DNA of 57,838 nucleotides from Neelides folsomi (taxonomy: Eukaryota; Arthropoda; Collembola; Neelipleona; Neelidae). Every line of letters begins with the position of its first letter. Position 1 is the first letter of the stretch. The DNA lies in contig JAQGBZ010000379.1 in the NCBI GenBank assembly GCA_034687125.1, positions 1-57,838 on the forward strand, read 5' to 3'. Below are positions 35,999 through 47,000 of this stretch, piece by piece. Below the pieces are notes generated by a model. It was not told the DNA's origin and did no database searches. It saw only the letters and a list, made by a program, of their open reading frames with translations. Made by a program: the position numbers and the translations under genes.

Positions 35999-37233
35999 AT
36001 GCTCACCAAATATATTGTAAAAATATTTATTATATTTATAAAACTATCTTCTGTTGTAATTCCTCTTAATTGGGATTCTAAAATATACAATTTCGTGTAT
36101 GAACAAAATTTTTTGAACAAAATCACTTTCCCCCTTGTTGTATATTTTTATCAATTAATATTCGCATATTTTACTCTGAGATTTGCTTATGATTTAAAAT
36201 ATTGCAAAGATGAATTTGATCAAATCCACAAATATCTGTATTTATATTACCATATTGTAATATTCTGTGCTAGTTATGCAATTTTAAAAATTTTTAACCA
36301 CGTAAAACTCATCGGATACATTTTAAATCAAACAACCAAAATTGACATTGCAATTCAAAGTATGTTACATTTTACTATTCAAAATTTGTATAATAATTTT
36401 TATCAACATAAATTATATATTTTAATTGAATAATATCAGTATTTACACTATGTATAATTTACCTTCCAGAAACATATTTTAATTCTAACGAATTAAAGAA
36501 AGCTCAAATTGTTGGATTAAAAATAATTGCTTTGTTCATCTTGGGCGGAATTTGTGGTTATCTGAATATTATGTTTTTATCGTTTCAATTTCTAAATGAT
36601 CCGATGCATCCGATAAATCGTTATTTTAGTTCGCACATGAAAATCATTTTTACAATTTCTAATCAAAACGAATGGTTCGGATTTTTAGTTCATTTTTTAT
36701 TCATGAGCGTTAGCACATCTTTCATTTTTCTATTAGGAATTTTTGCAATTTATTATGGAATTCATTTAATTTCTGCTTTACACTTCATGGGTACAGAACG
36801 AAAGAGATACGGAAATGATTTCACTTTATATCGCCTTTTTAAAATTGAGCGGATTCTTTTTAACATTATTAACATTTTTGTCAATGAATTTATTTTAATG
36901 GGACTTTGTTGTCTTCTTGTAATTATATTAGCCAATTTTTGCACAATAAGATTTTATTCAATTCAAAAAATGCCTGGATATTTAGCATGGCCTATATTTA
37001 CTTTCAGTGCTACGGTTCTATTCTTTTATATGGCAAATCAATTAATTTGGATTAATAAAATGGAAACAAATATTCGACATTACGACAAACATGACAAATA
37101 TTGTAAAAAAATTATAAATGCTATTCAAGCTTTTCAATTAAACTGCGGAATATTGTTTAAAATTGATCAAAATACTTTAATACAAACTTATCTATTTGGT
37201 GTTGAGCAAACAATATCTTTACTTTTGGCATAA
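35999..37233 (+). CDS. Gustatory receptor family protein
   Basis: Two exons, 35999-36359 and 36470-37233, give 374 residues. The protein is strongly hydrophobic with about seven membrane helices (for example VVYFYQLIFAYFTLRFAYDL, LYYHIVIFCASYAIL, IIALFILGGICGYLNIMFL, FLFMSVSTSFIFLLGIFAIY, LMGLCCLLVIILANF, IFTFSATVLFFYMANQLIW). Near the C terminus TYLFGVEQ fits the GR signature T-Y-(x)5-Q. Length and a late, short final helix agree with arthropod gustatory receptors, ligand-gated ion channels for tastants in sensory neuron dendrites. Sequence alone does not give the ligand, and the family diverges fast, so the call rests on topology plus the TY motif. No disrupting mutation was seen. Confidence 0.75.
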
Positions 37234-37463
37234 AGCTAAATTTGCTCAATGTGTAGCAAAAAGTTTGAATGATCAAAATTCTAATGTTAAACATATTGCA
37301 ATGTAAATTTGAAGTAAAATTGAATAAAACGGATTTAAAATGACGACTTTTAATTATTATAAAATTAGAATTGTAGGTACTCATATTTTTATATAGAAAA
37401 GATTTTGATAATTTATAGTTTAAATTGTAATTACAGTGTTTAGTAAAATAATTCTATGAGGGT

Positions 37464-38402
37464 TTAATGAACTAACTGATTAAATTTTTTCCAATTGTAT
37501 AAAGGGTTGAGAAAAATCTCGCATTTGGTCAAATTTCCCCAGCGAGTAAAAAATGGCAGGACAAGAGCGAATATGAAATTCGGTATAAGCCTTCCATATT
37601 GTTTCATGCGAATGGTCAGATCGTTGAGATTTGGAGCGAAATTTTGAATTACTCCAAATAAACAATTAAAATCATTTTCCGTGATCAATTGGAAAGGAAA
37701 TGAAACATCTTTGAATTTGAGCTTCTTTAAATTCTTCCATGGATGCAAATCATCATTTACATATTCTTCCTAGAATCCCAAATGACAAATCTTCAATTAA
37801 CGGACATTCAGTCGACAGAAGATTGAGAATGTGAACGGCGGAATCTTTCAAAAAACGAACGTCAAAATTGAAAATTTTCAAATTGCTGAATTTGATGAGT
37901 TTGATGATATCAGAAATTGCAGCATCGTCATTGTATTTTAAATGTCCAGTAGATGAATGGGAATTATAAGGAATGAAATTATAGGGAATGAAACAATTTT
38001 TTTCCTGTTCCTCCTTTTTCTTTTTCTCCTCTTCCTCCTTCTCTCTCTCCATTCCTTCCTTTTTCTTTCTCTCTTCATTACGCTTCTTCTTTTCCTTCTC
38101 CTGGGATCCTTTTTCTCTCTTTGCTTCTTCTCTAATTTCATTGTAAGCTGCATTAATCAGCTTCGTCTAAAAGTCAAAAAATATTTTGTATATATTATAA
38201 AAAATAAATGTTATTTTATTAAATATATAATTACAAAAATAATTATTCTTACATACTCCTCATACAATGTCCTTTGCTCTTCATTTAAATCTGAGGTTTT
38301 GTCCCGATGATACATTCTCACTAATGTATCTCGTCTTGTCTTCAATTGCCTCCCTGTTGGTGGTGGCTTCATAGGAAATACACCCAGCGCAGCGCGACCC
38401 AT
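37464..38402 (-). pseudogene. Lys/Glu-rich exons running into F-box/LRR-like remnant
   Basis: Exon 1 (38402-38253, MGRAALGVFPMKPPPTGRQL) ends at a good GT donor. Exon 2 starts at 38166 after TTTTAG and encodes TKLINAAYNEIREEAKREKG, then about 45 residues of almost pure Lys/Glu/Arg, likely coiled coil. Without a break the frame enters LRR-like sequence of the F-box type (SDIIKLIKFSNLKIFNFDVR, HILNLLSTECPLIEDLSF) and stops at 37753. One base out of frame the LRR-like part goes on (EEYVNDDLHPWKNLKKLKF) to 37464, so that part is frameshifted. Either a chimeric 187-residue protein is made, or both parts are relics. No F-box core was found. Confidence 0.45.
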
Positions 38403-38554
38403 ATTGCTAACTTGGGATTTTTCAACTCAAAATCCAATCAGCCTACAATTTATAAATCAATAAATAATTAGAAAGTAATATTTTATTATAAATTAAATTT
38501 CATAAAATATTTCATAAATTTTATAATAAAATAATATTATTTTTATAATATACC

Positions 38555-38830
38555 TCCGTCGAGTGGTCACCAAAAGGGAAGAATCGAGGGATAGGGGGAG
38601 TGACCGGGCGAAGTGGAGGGTCGGTGGCGTGGCAGGGTCGAGATGCTGGGCGAAGCTGAAGGTTACGTGGGAGTGATCGGGACGAGACGACGAGCGAAGC
38701 GGAGGGTCACTGAGAAGTGTCCGGGGCTCCAATGCCGCTAGGGTCAAAGGCAGATTTGGCCAAAGGAAGGGAAGTGTCTGGGGTCAGGGAACACTAGGGT
38801 TACTGGCGGTCGTAAAGGGTCAAAATGCAC
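38555..38830. other. GC-rich island upstream of the minus-strand chimera
   Basis: About 275 bp with clearly higher GC than its surroundings and repeated short words such as GGGCGAAG, GAGCGAAGCGGAGGGTC and GAAGTGTC. It contains many CpG. It sits upstream of the minus-strand start at 38402 and so could be its promoter, or it could be an inserted repeat. No protein similarity was recognised. Confidence 0.4.
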
Positions 38831-39098
38831 AATGCACGACGCAATGACGCTCGATGAATGAATGCGAATAAATTTAGAATGAATGAAATCCTATCGTTTA
38901 AAGCGTTTACGATTCGTTTTTACGATTCTTTTCTGCCCCTCGAAGCCACAGCCACCTATCGAAGTGGTTTTAAAACCATAAAACTACTATGAAAGCCATT
39001 GTTATTTTTGCATATCTTTATTTATCCTATGTGCTCTTATATAATAATCACCCTTTATTATCAATAAACATTAACTGAATATCAATGATTTAATAAGC

Positions 39099-39263
39099 TG
39101 GAGCTATGAAGCTGGTATATGTGGTAGGAGATCAAATTGCCAAATGAATCCTAAAACCCGCTGCATCAATTTCAAAGAGGAAAATAAAATTTACAAAGGT
39201 GAACTTAAATTAGCTTTTGTGACCAACACACCGACTTCAAAAAATGGACGAGTTCAAAAATGG
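39099..39263 (+). other. Candidate upstream exon of the PARP gene
   Basis: An open stretch reads SYEAGICGRRSNCQMNPKTR and later LAFVTNTPTSKNGRV, then ends at a plausible GT donor (39264). Its phase fits the following acceptor at 39398, but the joined codon would be TG plus A, a stop. It is therefore either not part of the transcript or evidence of damage. An in-exon ATG lies at 39144. Confidence 0.3.
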
Positions 39264-39398
39264 TAAATTTTTTTCTTCAATATATTTAATTGGTTTAAAT
39301 TGATAGCCATATATAATTTTTTAAATATAAATATAGTGTATACCTAGATAGATATTTATTTTCATTGCAATATACTATATTATTCGTTTATTGTTCAG

Positions 39399-40005
39399 AT
39401 TTTTCGAATGTTTTGTAAATAATACATCAACTGGCAAATATAATAACTGTAATGTTCAACAAGTGTTTGAAGTGAAAAAGAGCAAAAAGGAAGTCCGAGG
39501 AAATTCTGTTTTACTTTTCCACGGAACGGCTGCTAAATGTATTCCAGGAATTTTGGCTTTTGGACTAATGTCATCAAAAAATCGGGCAAATGGCGTTGGT
39601 TTCACCGGGAAACGTCTAGGTGAAGGAATTTACTTTACTGATATTTCCTCCAAAGCGGCCAATTACTCAGACATTGAAAGTGGAGCGTCAACTGCATTTC
39701 TTTTAGTTTGTGAAATTGAATATGATACCATTCGAGATGGAGAACCAATTAAAGATGGTGATCTTGTTCGAAAGCTAGGTGGAATGCATCAAACTCAATG
39801 GGTTTCGCCAAATACAGTTTTTTTTCAAGATAAAATAAACATTAAAGATTGTTTTGGTCCAAATATTCAGATTCCATACAAATTAATTGTTGAAAGTAAC
39901 AATTCGACTAAAGCAGAATACAAAGAGACGATTTATCTAATCCCCAATGAAGATAAAATAGATTTGAAATATATTGTTCTATTGAACAGAGCTATAAACC
40001 GATAG
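39399..40005 (+). CDS. PARP catalytic domain protein, 5' end unresolved
   Basis: One exon after a TTGTTCAG acceptor encodes about 202 residues of the ADP-ribosyltransferase fold of PARPs. Landmarks: YNNCNVQQVFEV, LLFHGTAAKCIPGIL (NAD-binding His), GKRLGEGIYFTDISSKAANY (Tyr of the triad), FLLVCEIEYDTI and a final strand LKYIVLLNRAINR. The third triad residue, Glu in PARP1 (NEYIV), is Lys here, so poly-ADP-ribose chain growth is not expected. The protein may be a mono-ADP-ribosyltransferase or inactive. The helical regulatory and DNA-binding domains of PARP1 are not visible. The upstream exon is uncertain, so the start is the exon border and not a translation start. Confidence 0.8.
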
Positions 40006-41027
40006 AAAGTTTACAATAATGAAATCTGTAATTATGAAAGTACGAATAGTTACGAATTATTTTTTGTTGTAATTATCGTAATTATGAATAGGGTTTTATT
40101 AATGGAATAATTATTTAGGTATTAATTTAGCATCACAAATAAAGTGTCATTTTTTGAATTATGCTTGGAATAATAAATAAATAATAATTGTAAAATTAAT
40201 GTAAAGTAAATATAAAACCATTGTCATTCATTTCTTCTAAAAATTCTAGATTTTCATTTAAACATAATTAAATGTAATAAAACCAAAATACAATAATAAT
40301 ATCACCTTATTATTTACTTATAAATATATAAATGCTAAAATATATTTAAGTATATAAATCCTTTCTGATTGAATTTAAATAAAGTATTGAAAAACTGAAA
40401 TACAAGTATTTTAAATTAATAAAGCATTTAAAGCATAATTTCAATAAATAATAAATTCATTTAATGCGTAGATATCTTTGTAATTGAAATTTTATTTTAT
40501 TACTCATGTATATAAATTAAATCTTTTCGTAAAACATCCTATAATACATAATATCATTTGAATATGTCATATTAAATTTATACATATAACTACAACATAC
40601 ATATTTAAATACATAATTCATAAAATAATTGCAATGGCAAATAAATACTTAATATGATATTTAATTTAATAATATATATTTTGTATTTATTAATACTCAA
40701 ATACATAAGTATGTACTACTAACTATTCTCAAATATTTGCCTACAAATTATGTTTATATTTACTTTAACAAAGACAAAGATTTAGGGAAGAAACTGGTGT
40801 CAAATTTAACTGTAAATTGTAAAACCATTTGTGAAAAATTTCCAAAAATATGTTTATTTAACTCTGAAAACAATTATTAATAAAATATAAATACATAATT
40901 ATAATTATAGAGGATCGAATTAATTAGCCTGTTAATTCTTGAAGAATAATTTTACTCAAATAGTGAAAATTGTATTTAGCAAAAGTTATTCAGTACTATG
41001 AGAATAATAATTTGGTAATAAATTAAG
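40006..41027. other. Intergenic, convergent 3' ends
   Basis: Very AT-rich gap between the convergent PARP and GPCR genes. Several AATAAA-type words on both strands could serve as polyadenylation signals. No exon was seen. Confidence 0.5.
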
Positions 41028-44000
41028 TTAGACAGGATGAGGACAGCTATTTGAATTATGACTTCCGTCCCCCACGACGTTCTCGATGGGCACAGTAATG
41101 GAAATAGTAATTGGACTATTCCTCAAAACATTATTAGGATTAAGGGCATTCTTGTTCCCCAACACGTTATTGATCGTATTGTTCCGTGTGAGTCTAATTG
41201 ACTCTGTTCTGAAATTCGAAGTTTCCCGGGCATGGCGCGGCGTCCGAGATCCTCCACAATGACACCCAAAAACTCTGAAAAACGCTACTCGGAATCCCCG
41301 GTTCATGAAGGCATAAGTGACCGGATTTGAACAACAAGAAGAGTAGCAGAGCAGATGGATGATGGAAACTCCAAGTGGGGAAATGACCGAGTAGAGTTGT
41401 TCGGGCGCGAATAAGTACCAAGTGTTCATGACGTACACCGGAGTCCAGAAAATGAAAAATTCTATCACCACTGCTCCGAGCATTTTAATTACTCGCTTCT
41501 TCCGTCTCAGAGATTTCCCAACATTTGAGTGGCGAAGGACGGGTTCGCCGGAGTCTTCGTTGTACTGGGACGATGAAGTTGGCGTGAGCTCTTGGCGCCG
41601 CTTTCGCCCGTCGGCCACCGAGGAAAGCTGACGAGTTGGGAAGTTTTGGTGGAATGTGACGCTGCGGGCTGAAGGAACCCGCTGGTGATGATTCCCTGAT
41701 GACACAGTCCGACTCACTCGACCGACATTCAATCCGGGGGAACCTCCTGGGGGAGAATCCTCATTAAGACTCCCGCCCCGGCCGGAATCTACAAGAGAAG
41801 AAAAGATCATTAAACTCCTTTCATCTCATATAGGATATTTTCATTTTGTCATGTACAGAATCCTATATAAATTTAATTTTCCACCAAACAACCATTGCAT
41901 TCTGAATAAGTTTCAAATATATTATTTATTATTTAAATATCAGAATATTTATGTACTATAATATGTGTATGTGAATACCTAGTACACTTTAAATGTAGAA
42001 GTTTATGTGGGTGATTATATTGAAGCTAACATTTAAAGCATTATTTGAGGCATTTTAATTTATCAATTTATCTAGCTTTAAGTTTGACGTGATTGTAAAT
42101 GGCACGTGGATTTGAAAAAGGATGAGGATGATGTTCTTGTAAATAATTGAGTTTGAAGATTGGGTATGTTTGTTAACTATAGTATAAGATAATAAACCCA
42201 GAATTAGAAGATCTGTGAGGGCGATGGAGTGTGTGGGCCGAATTAGTGGAAGTGTCATTTCGGCGTTGGAGAGAGTGAAGCGGCGCTTTTGAGACAAATT
42301 CATAAATAATTCAACTGACGAAACTTCCAAAGTTCCATTTCAGATAAATTGATGAACCGCCCAACAATTCCCCCTTTAATTTACTTATAAGGGGTGTATT
42401 CGGAAGAATAAATCAAACGATATATTTATAGTACTATACCTATACATTATTAAGTATATAAGTACATAAGAATTTAATTGTATTTTTTAAATTTAGAAAA
42501 TTGTTAATGTTGGAATTATAAAGATACGGGAGTGATTATATTGTTAAAGGAGAATGAAATGTTTTTATCTTTGGAGGTTGTTGAGAGGATCTGAAAGCAA
42601 TTACTTTGCTCCGTTCCTCCAGAGGTTTAAAGGAGATTTAAGGAGGAGAATCCGATCGTAAAGACTGGAGAGGTCTCTTAATAAATGAACCAAGGAATGA
42701 AGGGGGAGCTTATAACCTCTGCAGAATACATAACAGCCCTACAACAGCTCCAACGAGGAATTGGGAGAGAAATGAAGTAAGGTCAGTGAATGAGAAAAGG
42801 ATTTCGGCTTCATAAACTCTTCATCCATATACTTCGTACCGTATTTGATAGAAATAAGCCCTGGAATTATTTGAATATTTTTAAAACTGGCCCGAGGTAA
42901 TTTTCAAAATTTTCACATTAAAATAGTAATATTCACAGGTACTATATCAAAATCTAAAATTGATCTTTTGATTTTATCATTTAAAAAAAAATCTATATCA
43001 TAGTTATAGATCCATACCACTCAGGATTCTTTTGAAACCCTTCGTCTTTTGATCAAATACGGTATACAATGTTTTATATCCTTATATTTGTAAGTAGTAC
43101 TTGCCCCCTTAAACAAGATTAATTTTATTAATACACACAAATACATTTAATCTTAATGTTTATACTTTGTACTTATGCGATAAGTATAAATTAGGAATAT
43201 AAAATATATGATGAAATATGATTCAACATTATTACGGATATAATGGGAAATTTTGGATAAATATAATCTTGTTTGCCATATAAAATATAATCTGTGGTTT
43301 ATATGGTCATATATGATATACAGAATATATAAGATCGTGGTATTTTATAAGCCAATGTTATAATCTTTAACCCTTCGGCTCATCTTTAATATTAAGAAGT
43401 TTTAATTCCCCCCTGGAGGAACTTTCCCCAAATGATGAATTTCCCCGGCCACTGCTTCCAAATCTCATTGAGGAAGTGAGAATTTTTGGTGATGAATGAA
43501 AAAAGAATTCGTTTATGATCTCCCAAGTACTCTTCAAATGAGTTATTGCATCTAAATCTGGGAAATTGCGGACGCGGCGGGAAACACGAAGAGTAAAATG
43601 GCAAAGTTTTTCTTATTTAAACAATGAAAAGACCATTGAGGGTATATGCAATTTATAAGCTTTATTATTAATACTAGGTCTACCTCAAGAAAAATATGGT
43701 TGAACAATTTGGTTCGACTTTTTCCTTTTTTATTTAATCTCCTTTCAAAATTTTCCAACCACTTGAGGTAATTTGTGAAATTTACGATCAATTGGATATA
43801 TTTGAGTACTAAACCGAGAATAGATGAGAAAAATAAATTTTAATAGTCTAGAAGATTTTCTGCACAGTTGCATATGGCGTAATTCCAAAATGAGTAAAAG
43901 TATATAATTTATATCTTTTCTTGTTTTAATATAATGACACAAATTGTAATTTCTTGAGCGAATGGCACTTAATTTTTGTTTATACAAAGTTTTTAAAAGT

Positions 44001-47000
44001 TATTTATCTTATTAAAACAATAATTTCTTAAACTCACAATTACTTAAACATTTAAATGGATTCATTATAACGTTCAATTATTGTTTAACGGTTGTCTATA
44101 TAACTGTTTTCAAAATAGACGGGAACATAAAGTGGTTATTTATAGTTGAGTTTACTTTAAAAATCGATTAAAGCGGAAACCCGTTGAAGTGTGAAATGAC
44201 GACTGAATAACTGAATAATTGAGCAAAATGATTGAACTCACATTGAAAGGAAATTCATTTAATCTTGAAACTATCAAAATAGCATTTCCGAACTTAAAGT
44301 TTAAATCTCTCCATGAAAATAATTCGCAATTTTTATTTATCGACGTTAAAATGACGTTGCAATGTGGTTGGCTATCTCTTGTACTGAATATTTGTCTTCG
44401 TATTAACTCCGAGAAACCCATTTTCTCCTACTTTTCCTTTGTTATTTATTAAAATTATTGTGAATTTGCAAAATTAATCCATAACTTTGATAATTTTGCA
44501 ATCCTAGTGATCTTAAGGTCTTAATGAGTCAATTGGTGATTTTCCATCATTACTCATTATTGATCCTTACGCCATTCTACGATTCGAACGAATTTCATAT
44601 TGAAATTTGATTTTTGTAGTTGAAATGATCCATATGGAACACATTTCAAAAAGTTTCATCTTCAAATTCGTATTGGTGGTCGTAAAAGACAAAGGTGTTC
44701 TATGGCTTTGAACGATTGTATAATAAGCAAAAAGTGTCATGGTGCATTTGTAGAGACCCGCAACTCAAAATTCAAATAATGGATAACAAAAATGATTTTA
44801 GAATATAAAAATACATATATGATGTAAATCTCAACTTTGTAAGACAGGAATGGACTTAATTATTGGAAAAATTAAACATGGGCTATCGCTGTGAAAGCGA
44901 GTGTATATTTTTAATACTTATACTTACCAAAAATATTAAAATGTACCCATTTACGAATTCTATTCTTACTTTAAGTAAAATAATGGACCTATGCACAAAT
45001 ATGTATGTACTTATACATGTGATGCATTTTAGCTGGCGTTAAAAAGAAATATGAGAAATGTATATGAACATTTAGACATGTGATTTGTTCTCCTTCTAAA
45101 AATTTGTCTCCAGTTGCAGCCTTGAAATTGATGAAAATTGGAAGAGAAAGTTAAGTTGAAATGAATGACTTCACATCCTTCTTCTCAGCTTTTCCCTTCT
45201 TACTCCGATGAGTTTCTCATTTTTTAACTCGAAGGTCCTTGGAAAATCCTTTTAATAACCTTCCATCGACCAACACAGGAGTCTATTCATTTTAACAAGA
45301 ATTTATTCCTTGTACGTGTCAGTTCTCCCTCAAACTCTCAAAAACCAAAAGGATAATTTTCCATTACCCAAATTATAATTTTAATTATTTTCATAAACAT
45401 GGATATTTTCATTAAAAACAGCCATTTGATAAAAATTCTTTACCTTGAAGTTAATTATAAGAATTTGGTTTGGGTAACCATGTTGGGACAAAAAACGGGC
45501 ACATTTGCCCAAAAACGGGCATATTGAACTCAAAATGAGGCACATGTGCCTTAAAATTATGTGCCATTTTTTGGGTCCATTGTGCCCTTTTTGGGGTCCA
45601 TTGTGCCCTTTTTAGGCACATGTGCCTCCTTTGGGGTTCAATGTGCCCGTTTTTTGTCCCAACATGGTTACTCCAACCTAAGAATTTTTATGGTTATTGA
45701 TTGATTTTTAACGTCTATGGAGTTTTATACTTTTCGCCATAACAAGTATTTATGGTTATAAAGTTTTAATAATGGTAATGAAGAGGATTTAAAAAGTGTC
45801 TGCATAATCGTTAGTTAATTAAGATAAAAAAATAGAAGGAAAACTTATTGAGCAATTTGCCTTGAAATTGGATTAGAGGTATATATAGGATATTTAACGA
45901 ATTTCAACACAAAGGAAGGAGAGATAAGCGGGAATATTTGAAATATAAATGAAGTTTAAGCCCGGAATGTGTGTATTGTGAAAGCGATATGGAGGAAATT
46001 GATGAGAAGTCTGAAGAGGTTTTGGGTCGTTTGGGCTTATCACCCTCATTAAATCTCCCTTGGTTCATTTTTAAATATTCTCGTGGGGATTGTTCCAACT
46101 CCGCCCAACTTATTTTTATTAACGAAGTCATCTAATGAGAATGTGAGAAGTTCGGAACTTTCTCAAAGAACTAGAAAATATTGCGAAGGAGTGAATGGAA
46201 TTTTAAGAATCTCATTCTTGGAATATAAATAAGGAGATGTATTAAAAAGAAAAAAGGTAGCTAATTTCAAAGAACGAATTCCTTTTAACTCTCAAAACAA
46301 AAACTTTTTTTATCAATTTCTTTTTACTTCTTTTTCATAATATACAATATATGTAATGTACTTATTAGAATTCTTATCAGCATATTTATATCTATGCAAT
46401 ACAAATACATATTTTCTTCTCCTAATCTCATAAGCAATCTCACTTTCAAATATTCGTTTCTCAAAAACCTAATATAAAGGATAGCGATACCAAACGCGTG
46501 TAGGTACTGGAGCTTAATACATTATATAATGTAATACCATACGCTAGAATCAGTATTTATAAATATTTAGGAAAAGGATGGATAAGTAGAAGTCTAGAAG
46601 TGGATTGAGAGGATTGTTAATTTTGAAAGAGCAATTTTAATTTTTAATAGCTGGCCTTCCTGGTTTCCACCAAAGTTAGTAAAAGCCTTACTGAGGCCAT
46701 GTGGGAGAAGTGGAAAATGATGGGAATGAGGGAAAGCATTTTACTGCTTTACAGACCTCCGATGTCTCATAATACTTCAAATGGTCTCAGGCGGACATCA
46801 ACGCTCTTTACACAAAATTCACTGAATAATGATAGCAATAAAAGTAGGAGACTTCTGCATTTGCTCGACATTTGACAAACCTTCAGACTTCATCTCTTAA
46901 GCTCACCACAATATTGAAGCGAAGCTATGTAATATCTGTATACCAATTCGAATACTAAATCTATCACAAACTGCATATGCATAAAATTGTCATTTTCATA

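Noticed and set aside
35944..36126. Minus-strand frame overlapping the gustatory receptor start
   Set aside because: It is antisense to a coherent multi-helix membrane protein and has no coding signature.
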